DNA from: Mycocentrospora acerina
Lineage: Eukaryota; Ascomycota; Dothideomycetes; Pleosporales
Length of the DNA: 64,000 bases
NCBI GenBank assembly: GCA_022701365.1
Contig: JAKUHH010000103.1
Location: 62,001-126,000, forward strand
Direction of reading: 5' to 3'
The notes under the pieces are model-generated. The model had not been told where the DNA came from, ran no database searches, and worked only from the letters and a program-made list of their open reading frames with translations. Positions 11,403-20,722 of this stretch are shown piece after piece; position 1 is the first letter of the stretch; each line of letters opens with the position of its first letter. Made by a program: the position numbers and the translations under genes.

Positions 11403-13087
11403 CTACTCCAAAAGCTCGAATCCAACGAAATCAGGTGCCCAAGCAGTGCCCGAAGCGCCGAAAACGACCTGGTTACTGTTTCCTTGCTTGAATCCATCGA
11501 CCTCAATAGTCAGCCGACCTGACTCCTCCCAGTTCCCGCCCGAAAGCGGTAGCGCCCATCGTTTCGCTTTACCGCCATTGACTGCGACTGTCAGATTCCT
11601 GGCATTGTCACCGTATTCCCAAGCCGTCGTGAACGCATAGTCGTAATTGACATAGTCTATGCCAAGCAGTTTCTTGCCAGCAGTCTTTGCACTGACCGAG
11701 GAAAAGCTCACGCTGGCACCGGAACCGATGTTACCAATCTTCCTTCCAGTGGGTAGACAAGAGCCAGATGAGCAAGAGACGCTTCGTGCCGAACCGGCAA
11801 GCGTTGCGTTCGCGGCTGCATGATACCCGGATGATTTTGGAGTAGCGACTGAAGTAACGTCAGAGAGCACCCACAGTCGCAGTTCATGGCCGGCTAATGC
11901 GAGGCTTTGCGATCCAGACAGCCGACCAAGATCTTTCGCGGCCCAAACATCTCTCACGCTCGCAGAAGCAATCCCTAACGATGCCAAATCAACCGTTGCG
12001 GACTGTGAGTTGTTCTTCCAGTTTGCAACGCCCAAGACTTGCCTGGAGCCTGACAGTTCACCAAGCCACACGTCCCACTCTTCTTCTGTATAACGGCGAA
12101 CGAGTCGTGCTTGTTTGGCAAGCGGGTCCTGATTGATTGCGATGACCTCTTTGTTAGACATGATGGCCAGTGAGGTCTTGGAGAGACGGTCAGGATCCAA
12201 GGCGGCGCCAATGAGTAGAGGTGACTTGTTGATGGCCCACATGCCGAAGTGAAAACGCTCTTCTTCTGCAGACAAGACGTTCAGGCCGACACTATTATCA
12301 GATTAGTCAAGTAAAGGCGGGCGTCGCTCAAGAAAACTCACATCAGCATGTCCATGTCCGCAAATGCGCCTACTGTTGTATGCTTGTAGTAGGAAACCAC
12401 CTGATTGGTGATGCGCCAGATACTTCGCCATGCATTGTAGATGTCGTTGCTGATTCTCCATGAATTGCCAACCTTGGCAGCCCATTCACCAACGTCAACG
12501 CCAATGCCCCATTGGCAAACAAAGTACTGGATATCGCGATGTACAGCTTCAAGTTCAGAGGCCATGTGCTGAAAGCGTGCTGGGGACTGAGCCTCGGCGG
12601 AGTCGGAGTCGACCATGACAGTGCGAGAGGTAGAGTAGCAGTTGTCATACTTTAGACTATCACCTCCCCACTCGGCAAAACTCTCAGCATCTAGTTTTTC
12701 AAACCCCAAACTTGCTGGGAGAACTGTACTTCCACACTGAAGATAGCCAGCACCAGAGTACAGTCCAAAGTCGAGCCCCAAGCCATGTAAGAAGTCACCA
12801 AGAGCTTTGCCTCCTGAAGGAAAGAGTGTAGCATTCCATTGCAGTTTGCCCTCCGAGTCACGATCTTTTGATGGCCATCCGCAGTCGGTAGTTACAGAAG
12901 TGTAGCCCAACTTGTCGAGGCCGAGGTCGACGAGTCCCTGAGCGCTGTGTTTGATCTTGTCCTCCGAAGGAGAGCAGCTGTATGTATTGTAGGAGTTCCA
13001 ACCCATTGGCGGTGTTGGAGAACGGACATTGCGCGCCGCAGCGTGGAGCGCAAAGACTGTGGAAAGCAACAGCATTGATGGCGCCAT
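11403..13087 (-). CDS. secreted GH27 alpha-galactosidase
   Basis: Hydrolyses terminal alpha-1,6-linked galactose from melibiose, raffinose-type oligosaccharides or galactomannan. Two exons (13087-12342, 12291-11403) give 544 residues with an N-terminal signal peptide. GH27 landmarks: PPMGWNSYNTY at the start of the barrel, the nucleophile in KYDNC (Asp about 148) and the acid/base in WRISNDI (Asp about 215). After the beta-sandwich domain there is an extra C-terminal module (about residues 415-544, ending WAPDFVGFELLE) resembling the carbohydrate-binding module found on some fungal GH27 enzymes. Several N-x-S/T sites fit secretion. The promoter carries a TATA box and a CreA-like palindrome. 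A GT31-like gene and a LAC12-type transporter lie nearby. Confidence 0.92.
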
Positions 13088-13164
13088 GTTGAAGAATTTC
13101 AGTACATGTAGTATGGTGGTGTGGACTGGGCCGCCGGGTAATTGTAAATTTTCCAGATGCCTGC

Positions 13165-13170
13165 TTTATA
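13165..13170 (-). promoter_or_regulatory. TATA box of the alpha-galactosidase
   Basis: Minus-strand TATAAA (in GTCTATAAAGCAGG) about 80 bp upstream of the ATG at 13087. Confidence 0.55.
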
Positions 13171-13382
13171 GACACCCCAACATATGCATTTCCCCGCGCT
13201 CCGCGTTGACGCTATGACGGAGCAATATATAGTGGAGATGTTGCCGGCCGTTGAAAATGGGGCCGGAGAGCGCATGGGGAAGGTGAGATGTGTTGAATAG
13301 CGTCACGTCGATGAGCTATTCCTGGTATAAATGAACACAGACCTAGCCTTGTATGAGTGATGAACCAAAATGGATGGCGATC

Positions 13383-13399
13383 TACCCCGCGCCGGGGTA
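13383..13399. promoter_or_regulatory. CreA-like inverted pair upstream of the alpha-galactosidase
   Basis: The 17-bp element TACCCC-gcgcc-GGGGTA has 6-bp inverted arms. Read outward it contains GCGGGG on one strand and CCGGGG on the other, both matching the SYGGGG consensus of the fungal carbon-catabolite repressor CreA. It sits about 300 bp upstream of the alpha-galactosidase start, a plausible place for glucose repression. No binding evidence can be read from sequence. Confidence 0.4.
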
Positions 13400-13507
13400 A
13401 TGATAGTGCGAGAACGGAGTCATGGTCAGGGTTGGTAGTGTGTCTCTTTGAATCTCGAGAATATCTTATCACGTGCGCGTAGTTGACGTTGACATTTGCT
13501 GTTGGTA

Positions 13508-14923
13508 TTAACTATGCGTGTGCGGAGTACATGTTTCTAGTTTTGCCCAGGATTGGAACTTTGCTTTCCTCCATCCGCTCTTCCAGGTGCTCTTCTTCAT
13601 GACCCCATCAATCCTGGCCTCGTGTGGTTGCGTGTAAGCCCCAAGGCGTATACTGCTGCTCAAATGGCAGTGCGTATTCTCGTTCTCACTCCAATTGGGT
13701 GCCGGGATGGACGAGTAGGACCACTGCACACAGTACGCGTTCTTTTCACACACTGCTTGGCAGGCTTCCCACGACGCCTCGCCCTTTTCAGCACGATTTG
13801 GGTCGGGCTCTTTCCCTTGGAATAAGATGTTCCAGCGAGAGTTTGTAAAGTCAGAAGAAAGGTTGTCCCAGTTGTCTCGCGGATCTTTTAGGTTTTCTGT
13901 AGAAATGAAGTGGTCCCAGAGATGGGCGTAGACAAAGGGGCCTGTCGCGTTGACGTCTTCTGCGCGTGCTCTTTGCAGGCGCCAAATGTCGCTGGCCACG
14001 TCGACGGGGACGTGGTGCAGCATCATGACAGGGTCGCACCAGAGCGCATAGGGCCCGAATGGGACGTTGCTGGGCGCAAAGCCCGAGATGCCGGGCCACA
14101 CGCCCTCGAGCTCGACATTGAGCTCGCGCCGGACGACGTCGGTGACGAGCTCGAGGGCCGAGTTGTGGTCGGCAATATGCGGGGTCCAGTTGCGGATGAC
14201 GTCGCTGCGCACGTGCAGCAGCTCCTTCATGGCATTGCCTGACAGGATGAACGAGGTGCCGCCGGCGGCAAAGGCGTCGGGGGCGTTGCCGGCGGGGGCG
14301 TTGCCAAAGAACTTTGTCGTGTTGCCGTCGTGGCGGCTTAGCCAGTCGAGCAGGTTGGTGCGGTCGAGGAAGGTGTCGTCGTCGACAAAGGCGTACCACG
14401 TGCGGTTGGGGCGGAACTGCCAGGCGTCGTCCATGGCCTGCAGGACCTTGTACTTGTTGAGCGTGGCCAGGCGCGCCTTCTCCTTGTGGGGCTCGCGCTC
14501 GCGCAGCTGGTCGAGCGGGATGCCCTTGCGCGTGTACTCGAGCTGGCGGCGGTAGCCGGCCAGCTCGTCGGTGGCCTGGATATACTTGCGCGGGAACTTT
14601 GCAATGACGTCGAAGACGGGCCAGCGGCCGATGCTCATCTGCAGGTCGCCAAAGTGCAGCAGCGAGCCCTGGTCGTGGTCGTCGAGGTAGACAATGGAAG
14701 GCGCGACCTTTGTGTAGACGTCCGTGGCCGTGGTGAGCACGGCAACCACCAGCTGGTCGGAGCCCACGCGGAAGGCGTCGTGCTTGGAGCGCAGGCGCGG
14801 CGGCAGCTCTTCGTCGTCGTACTCGCGCGGCCAGCCCTTGATCCAGCAGAAGGCGTAGGCCAGCAGCGCCAGCACGACGAGGCGGAGCGGGCGCGAGAGG
14901 GGGTTTTTGGCGAGGGCGAGCAT
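13508..14923 (-). CDS. GT31-like type II membrane glycosyltransferase
   Basis: Single-exon, 471-residue protein with a short cytosolic N-terminus, one membrane anchor (about residues 12-29) and a lumenal catalytic region, the layout of a Golgi glycosyltransferase. The core resembles the Fringe/beta-1,3-galactosyltransferase group (GT31): a metal-binding DDD in WYAFVDDDTFLDRTN (about 181-183) and the FAAGGTSFILSG block. The C-terminal part is cysteine-containing (CQAVCEKNAYCVQWSY), resembling a PAN/apple-like fold. The donor sugar is inferred from the family only. Coding sequence is strongly GC-rich compared with its flanks, which produces long antisense open frames that are not genes. Confidence 0.75.
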   Translation of the reverse strand: MLALAKNPLSRPLRLVVLALLAYAFCWIKGWPREYDDEELPPRLRSKHDAFRVGSDQLVVAVLTTATDVYTKVAPSIVYLDDHDQGSLLHFGDLQMSIGRWPVFDVIAKFPRKYIQATDELAGYRRQLEYTRKGIPLDQLREREPHKEKARLATLNKYKVLQAMDDAWQFRPNRTWYAFVDDDTFLDRTNLLDWLSRHDGNTTKFFGNAPAGNAPDAFAAGGTSFILSGNAMKELLHVRSDVIRNWTPHIADHNSALELVTDVVRRELNVELEGVWPGISGFAPSNVPFGPYALWCDPVMMLHHVPVDVASDIWRLQRARAEDVNATGPFVYAHLWDHFISTENLKDPRDNWDNLSSDFTNSRWNILFQGKEPDPNRAEKGEASWEACQAVCEKNAYCVQWSYSSIPAPNWSENENTHCHLSSSIRLGAYTQPHEARIDGVMKKSTWKSGWRKAKFQSWAKLETCTPHTHS

Positions 14924-15294
14924 GGTCGCTGTCTATGTTGGGGCGAGGGGCATGGACGGCCTGCTTCTTCGCGAGCAGAGAAATGGCGAGTGTGCTGAGT
15001 CTATGGCATGTGCTGGGGGGTAAGGACCTGGCTGGGGGACTTGGAGAGGCAGAGAAATGGCCAGCCCTAACAACTACCACTTGTGCTGGCAAGCGAATGG
15101 CCTGGAAACGGCATCAGCAGCGCCCTCAAGCCATGCGCCTGCGTCTGTGTCGCTCAGGGGCAACGCCAAGGCTAGCTCCAACAAGCTGGCCATGCTTTGC
15201 ATTGCATGCAGAGGCGACGTCTCTGCGCGGGCGACGCGCGTCATCAGGAATGTGGTTCTGCGTCGTGTGCATTTTATTTTTTCAAAAGTGCTCG

Positions 15295-15341
15295 GATGCC
15301 AATGCCCATGCCAATGCCAGTGCCGATGCCAATGCCCGTGA
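15295..15341 (+). repeat. 6-bp tandem repeat (GATGCC/AATGCC type)
   Basis: About eight imperfect copies of a hexamer of form [ACG][AG]TGCC. It lies outside any called gene. Confidence 0.75.
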
Positions 15342-15617
15342 TCCGTGGCTCCAGCCCTACACACAACTGGACAGACAACTAGCATTGCCTAGTTCGTGCA
15401 GATGGTATTAGTGCATTCCCCGTGGCCTGGGTGAGTGCCATTGCGCTTGCCCTGTTCGACGCGCTAGTGCGGCTGCGGCAACACCCCACCTGCACGCTCG
15501 CCTCCACCAATAGGCAGTCCAGCCACGGCAGCCACGGGACGCATGTGGGGTGACCTTTTCAGGCACGGCAGCCACGGTAACCACGGCAGCTGCAGTTGGC
15601 AACCACGGCAGCTATAG

Positions 15618-15788
15618 TGGGCAATTACAACAGCTACAATGGGCAACCACAGCAGCGACAATGGGCAACTACGACAGCGACAATGGGCAACCACAGCAGC
15701 AACAATGGGCAACCACAGCAGCAACAATGGGCAACCACAGCAGCTACAATGGGCAACCACAGCAGCTACAATGGGCAACCACAACAAG
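15618..15788 (+). repeat. 22-bp minisatellite
   Basis: Seven full units start at 15618, 15640, 15662, 15684, 15706, 15728 and 15750, with a partial eighth from 15772 and degenerate copies just upstream. Each unit has the form TGGGCAAyyACrrCAGC plus six variable-ended bases. Because 22 is not a multiple of 3 but 66 is, every frame cycles with a 22-residue period and all three plus frames stay open, encoding Q/N/S-rich repeats such as NHSSYNGQPQQLQWATTAAT. I see no start, splice or domain context proving it is translated. Confidence 0.85.
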
Positions 15789-16488
15789 CTAGCCAGCTCA
15801 CTCTTCACGTACAGCAGCCACAGCAACCACATCAACCTGGTCAGCTGACTCTTCACGCACAGCACCCGTGGCCTGAGCACCACTTGGCTCCATGCTCCAT
15901 GCTCCAGCTCAGCAGTGCCTTTCACGTGACACACCAACCAGACATGTGCTAAACACTCCGTCTTCACCAGCTCCTTGTTTCCTGCAGCTCCCTCTCAAGC
16001 TGATCAAAGCACTCTCCAATCTCAACTCGTCCACCTCTCGTCTCTCGTCTCTCGTCCTCGCCGCCTGCCAACAGACCCTTGTCACCAAACCAAGATGACA
16101 CAATCCATGGTGACTGCATTGGTCATTACTGTTGATACTAGGAGTAAACCCAGCTTCCATCCGGCATGCCAGTCAACACCACCATATGCTTTGGCGTGAT
16201 TCGGCGTGATTTGGCATTCAAGGTGAAAGTGAAATGTACCATACGTAATATTGCACTTCGAGGTGATGAAGCTGCTCTTCCCCAATCTGCCTACGACCAG
16301 TTGGCATCTCCCTCGTCCAACGCGCATCAGGTGCCCACTCCATCCACTCACTCTTATATTTTGGTAGCAAACAATTAAAAAACTACCTCCATATCCTTTT
16401 ACCGCAAAACAACGACACTCTCTTCATGAAAACATCATAAGAATCTCCGCTAGCCACCACACTCACCTTCCGTACCTCAACCCATGCC

Positions 16489-17175
16489 ATGCAAAAATCA
16501 TCGTCACAGCGTCGCCGACCAAGCCTGAGCGATTTTCAAGATCAAAATCCCCTCAGTGCCCCAATCAGCCCCCCTCCCAAAACCACACCATCATGGCTTC
16601 TCGCAGCACATGACCTTCGAGAAGCTCGTGAACGCTTCAGACGCAAAATTCCAATTAGCAACGACGATAAAGTATGCGCGCTCGACCGATCCGCCGTTCT
16701 CTCCATCTACCAGGAAGCACTGGAAATAATTTCAACCAACAACTACGTCCAAATCTCCTCCGAGGCGAATCTCAAAGTCAAGACAATCCTCTGCATTCGC
16801 TCTGCTGAGCCAGATGATTTGGTCTTTTCGACTGCCGGCGCCTTGCTTCAGCCCTTGTGCCCTCAGTATGCCGAGCCGAGGATCGAGTACCAAAATGATT
16901 TGTACGGGTACCGAGCAGCAGAGAGGCTGACAGCTTGGAGAAAGGAAGGCTGGCCTGCTGTGTTTCCTAGCCGGGCGGTGGAGGAAGAGAAGCTGGAGCA
17001 GAAGAGCAAGGGGAAGAAGAAAAGGACGACGACGAAGAAAAAGAAGAACAAACCGTGTACTCTGATAAACATGATAGATGGTGCAGGGAGGGATAGGTTG
17101 CTGCAAATGTCGGATGACGAGCTGGGCGGTGTTGTTGTGGCGGGCGAGGAGTGGTGGAGATTGAAGGTTGGCTGA
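16489..17175 (+). CDS. hypothetical protein, lysine-rich
   Basis: Single open frame of 228 residues with no family recognised. The N-terminus is Ser/Pro/Arg-rich, the middle (about 50-150) looks globular, and a strongly basic run (KSKGKKKRTTTKKKKN, about 180-200) could be a nuclear localisation or nucleic-acid-binding patch. The end (MSDDELGGVVVAGEEWWRLKVG) looks conserved in style. The start follows a pyrimidine/A-rich leader. Reality as a gene is supported by length and composition only. Confidence 0.5.
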   Translation: MQKSSSQRRRPSLSDFQDQNPLSAPISPPPKTTPSWLLAAHDLREARERFRRKIPISNDDKVCALDRSAVLSIYQEALEIISTNNYVQISSEANLKVKTILCIRSAEPDDLVFSTAGALLQPLCPQYAEPRIEYQNDLYGYRAAERLTAWRKEGWPAVFPSRAVEEEKLEQKSKGKKKRTTTKKKKNKPCTLINMIDGAGRDRLLQMSDDELGGVVVAGEEWWRLKVG

Positions 17176-18124
17176 TTTGAAGTGTAACAGTGGTTGGTTG
17201 GCTGCCGATCTTGTTGGATTCAATCTGAAAATGTACACTCAGTCAGGGCTTGAATCAAGGTATGACTTGTCGTTGTTTGAGACTGGAACTATGTAGGTCA
17301 GACAGCGTAAATCAATATTTCTCTATGTGGAATTTTATTTGAAATGATTAGTATTTAAAACTATGCTCTGCTCATTTGACAAGTGCGGAATCCTCGTCTG
17401 GTTGAAATGTTCCGATACACCAGGTTTTCGATAATGCTGTTGAATTTATCATGGCCACAACCATTTAATCTCTAGCTGTGAGGCTAAGAGATTGATATTC
17501 TCTGCTCAACAGAATTTAACCGACGCTACCTTCACCACTTCATTTTTCTGGTCACTCCATGGTTTCTAGTATATGCACATTATTTTCTGTTATTTGTCAA
17601 GCACAGATAGTACCGCAATCACAACATCACCAAATTTCAAATCTACACATTGTCGTAGACCTTGTTCACGCATAATATGCACTCTGTAACAAGTATCTCT
17701 CAGCCCTCGACAAAACAATGTATCACTTTTTCCATTCATGAGCAACAAAGATTCGATACAGTGTCTTTGGTCACTTTTGAAGACGGCATTGTCTCAAAAT
17801 AGATGTCATGCCCTAACATACGACACAGTCTCTTTATATTGTCGCAACCTCACGATTCCTTTCTCTCAAATCCGCAGGTAAACTCTTCACAACACCTTTT
17901 GAAGAAAACATCCCTGCTATATACTTATATATATATATTATGCAAGGTCTCATACCTTTCCGCCTCACACATTCTCACTACCACTCTCAACTATAAATCT
18001 ACAACTACTACAATCATAATCACAACTACAACCAAAACCACAACCATAACCATAACGACAATCACGCCCACAATTCACAACTCCCTCCTTCTCCACCTCG
18101 CAAAGATCCCCCAAATCAAACAAA
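17176..18124. other. intergenic
   Basis: Low-complexity AT- and CA-rich sequence, with (ACA/ACC)n-like runs around 18000-18060 forming the likely 5' leader of the next small gene. No gene recognised. Confidence 0.45.
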
Positions 18125-18409
18125 ATGACCTTCACTCCCCCAAACTCCCCCATCCCCACCCCCACAAAAGAAGACATCCAAGCCGCCCACACCCTCCTCA
18201 CCCTCTCCCAACCAGCATCCTACTCGCAAAAAGAAATAGAAACTGCACACGCCCTTCTCGCACTCCATACTTCCATTTCATCTGGCGAGAGTACAAAAAC
18301 AACAACAACAAAGGAAAGGCGAGGAGCGATATCAAGAGGTAGTGTTCAAGTGATGACGATAGTGCAGGAGGAGAGCGATGGGATGGTTGTTGGGGATGAT
18401 GAGAAGTAA
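18125..18409 (+). CDS. small hypothetical protein with twin helical repeat
   Basis: 94 residues, preceded by a long C/A-rich leader and an ATG in good context (caaaATGacc). Two copies of a short motif are visible: EDIQAAHTLLTLSQ (about 16-29) and KEIETAHALLALH (about 36-48), joined by PASYSQ, followed by a Thr/Ser-rich and acidic tail. Small fungal nuclear proteins with AAxxLLxL repeats exist, but I cannot assign a function. Confidence 0.45.
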   Translation: MTFTPPNSPIPTPTKEDIQAAHTLLTLSQPASYSQKEIETAHALLALHTSISSGESTKTTTTKERRGAISRGSVQVMTIVQEESDGMVVGDDEK

Positions 18410-18866
18410 CTAGGTAGGTAGGTAGGCATGTAGTTTTTAGTTTTTTTTTGAGAGAGAGAGAAAGAGAAGAGCAAGGTGGATGGGTGGGTGTATGCGAGAT
18501 GCAGTGGATTGAGGTGGAGTAGGATGAATGTGGTTGAATTTGGGAAAGAGATGGTGTAAGAATTGGAATTTGCAGATTTTTATTTCCTTGATGCAAGATG
18601 ATTGATGATATATCTTATTCTTCTGATTTGAAGAAAGTTGTTTGGAATGTCGGCCGGCTGACTGTTTGTGATTATTGAATTCTTGCGCTCTAGTCAGGGA
18701 TGTGATTTTCTCGCTTGTTTTGTTTATTCATTCAGTCGTTCATTCATTCATTCATCCAATCCATCGTTTGTTTGTTTGCTCAAAAAAACAAAATTTCTGG
18801 CCAACACAACCTCCCCATCTATTTGGAAATGCACACAGAAAATACTCAAACCTGTGATACAACCCC
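18410..18866. other. intergenic, simple repeats
   Basis: Contains an (AGGT)n tetranucleotide run near 18410-18426, a T8-(GA)n purine tract near 18440-18470 and a CATT-rich run near 18730-18760. These are 3' flanks of two convergent genes. Confidence 0.45.
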
Positions 18867-20722
18867 CTAACCACTTCGCTCAACCGTCGTTGTCCCATCC
18901 TTTCCATACTCTGCAAGCTCATGCCCATCCACATACGCCTCATTGACCTGCTTCTCCACCGCCTTGACGGCCTCATCCGCAAGCGCCTTGTCTTCAAACA
19001 CTGTTGTAAAATGTCAGCTCCAGTATTCTCCCTACAATAGCCATCACACGTCCCAACTTACAGAAAGCGAGTTCTTCCAGCGTCCGGTTGTACGTCTCGG
19101 GATACATGAGGTACACGAAGCAAAACTCAAAGGCGATCCATCCGCAGTAGATGGCGAGGTATTTCCAGTCAATGGCGGTTAAAGCGTAGGGATTCACATT
19201 CACGGAGAAGAAGCCGCCGAGCTTGCCGAATATCTGCTCAATGCCAATGCCCATTGTTCGTTGCGCGTAGGGGAACAGCTCAACAAGGTAGGTGTAGGTG
19301 AGGGAATTGTTGCCAATGTTGTAGCAGGGGGAGTAGGCAAAGTAGAAGAAGAGGGCGGCGTATTGGGCGGATTGGTTTTTGTAGTTGTTGTTGCTTGCGT
19401 GGCGGAGGCGCTCAAAGCAAATGGTCATGCCCATGAAGACGAGCGTCATGGACGCGGCGGACGTCATGAAGGCTAGGCGGCGGCGGAAGCGCGTGACGAA
19501 GAGGGCGATGACGACGCCGTTCATGAGACCCCAGCATTGGTTTGCAATGTTGATTCTGGTCTTGGCGTACTTGGATGTGTAGCCCATTAGTTCAAACAGC
19601 AGGTTGGAGTAGTACGAGAGGAGGCTGTTGCCACTCATCTGGGTGAACAGGCCGAGGAAGCTGGCGATGAGAACGCGACGACGCATGCCGGCGGTTCGGA
19701 ACATGTCGAGCCAGGATTGCTTGGATTGTTCCATCTCAAGCTTGATGGTGGATCGAATCTGCGCCATCTCTGCATGCACAAGAACGGAGTTTGGATCGCC
19801 TTCAGCATGGTACTTGGTGAGCACTGCAAGCGCCTCTTCTTCGCGGTCCTTGCTGACCAGCCAACGAGGACTTTCGGGAATTAAGCTATACATCTGTCAG
19901 TAGGATGGACATTGTTTCCCTTCGCGACTTCACGTACAAGACAGTGCAGATTTGCAGCAAAGACGGGCAAATCTGTAACAAAGAAGGTAGACGCCAGCTC
20001 CAATCGCCTTTGATTTCAGTCGTGCGGGTCGCTATGGCCGCTGCAATAATGGCGCCCAGGAAGTACGAGGCGTTGAATAGAGAAGTCAAGACAGCTCGTT
20101 CTTTCGGGTAGCCTAGCTCTCCAATCAGTGCAGAACCAGAGATGATGGCGAAGAGAATCCCAGCGCCGAGCAACATGCGAGCAATAATGTACATTCCGAC
20201 TGAGGCGCGGTCAGTTCAAAGACCACACGTATTCTATCAGACGGCTCTGCTTACTGTGCTGCGAGAATCCTTGTAAGATTGCACCAACGACCATGATCAT
20301 GGAGCCCGTCATGATGGACCATCGTCTGCCATATCTCTGATTGAACCATGGCACAACTGGAACAGCGAAAATGGAGCCTAGCTGGTAGCATGAAGAGATG
20401 AATCCAAGCATGCCTGCCTCGATGCTAAAATTGCCTTTCTTGTCCTTGTAGCCGTTCCCAAAATCTAGCCATGTCAGAACATAGTTTTACTCTGATTACT
20501 ATATACCAAGTATTTACATTTGTTGAACGGGCCGGAGAACTGCAGCGTGTTGATGAGCTGAGAGTCGAACCCAGATGTGATTTCGACACCCATGCAGCAG
20601 GCAAAGAGACACAGGTACATGATACGGAGGTTGGGTTTCCTGTACCATGGCACCTTGTCCTCCGCGACCATGCGCGTGATGATTGGATCGGACGTTCCAT
20701 CTTGCGTGCTGAAAAGACCCAT
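18867..20722 (-). CDS. LAC12-type MFS sugar transporter
   Basis: Twelve-helix sugar:H+ symporter of the major facilitator superfamily, plasma membrane. Five exons (20722-20518, 20464-20255, 20199-19938, 19885-19062, 19000-18867) keep frame and give 544 residues. Signature blocks are GFDSQLINTLQ in helix 1, RYGRRW after helix 2, PSLLQICPSLLQIC then PESPRWLVSKDREEEAL between helices 6 and 7, and PETYNRTLEELAF after helix 12. These fit the lactose/galactoside permease-like branch. The third splice is best set with GTACGT..TATAG, which restores ICTVFLIPESPRW. The GH27 alpha-galactosidase a few kb away makes a galactoside substrate plausible. Confidence 0.88.

Larger units (their letters stand above)
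14924..16488. other. intergenic with tandem repeats
   Basis: No supported gene. It holds the hexamer repeat at 15295-15341, the 22-bp minisatellite near 15.7 kb, and two imperfect copies of a CAGCT-ACTCTTCACG-ACAGCA block around 15794 and 15841. Confidence 0.5.

Noticed and set aside
13851..15092. 413-codon open frame antisense-frame to the GT31-like gene (plus several long plus-strand frames)
   Set aside because: It is on the same strand in another frame of a very GC-rich gene; composition is Arg/Pro/Ala-rich with no domain, while the GT31-like frame has a membrane anchor and catalytic motifs.
15618..15788. CRISPR-like appearance of evenly spaced repeats
   Set aside because: Units are directly adjacent without unique spacers, and the genome is eukaryotic.
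15464..15967. 167-codon minus-strand frame and overlapping plus-strand frames over the minisatellite
   Set aside because: Openness is explained by the 22-bp unit having no stop in any phase; no start, signal or domain context supports a gene.
19885..19980. Repeated PSLLQIC...PSLLQIC in the sugar transporter, looking like a small duplication
   Set aside because: A double PSLLQ block before PESPRW is normal for this transporter family.
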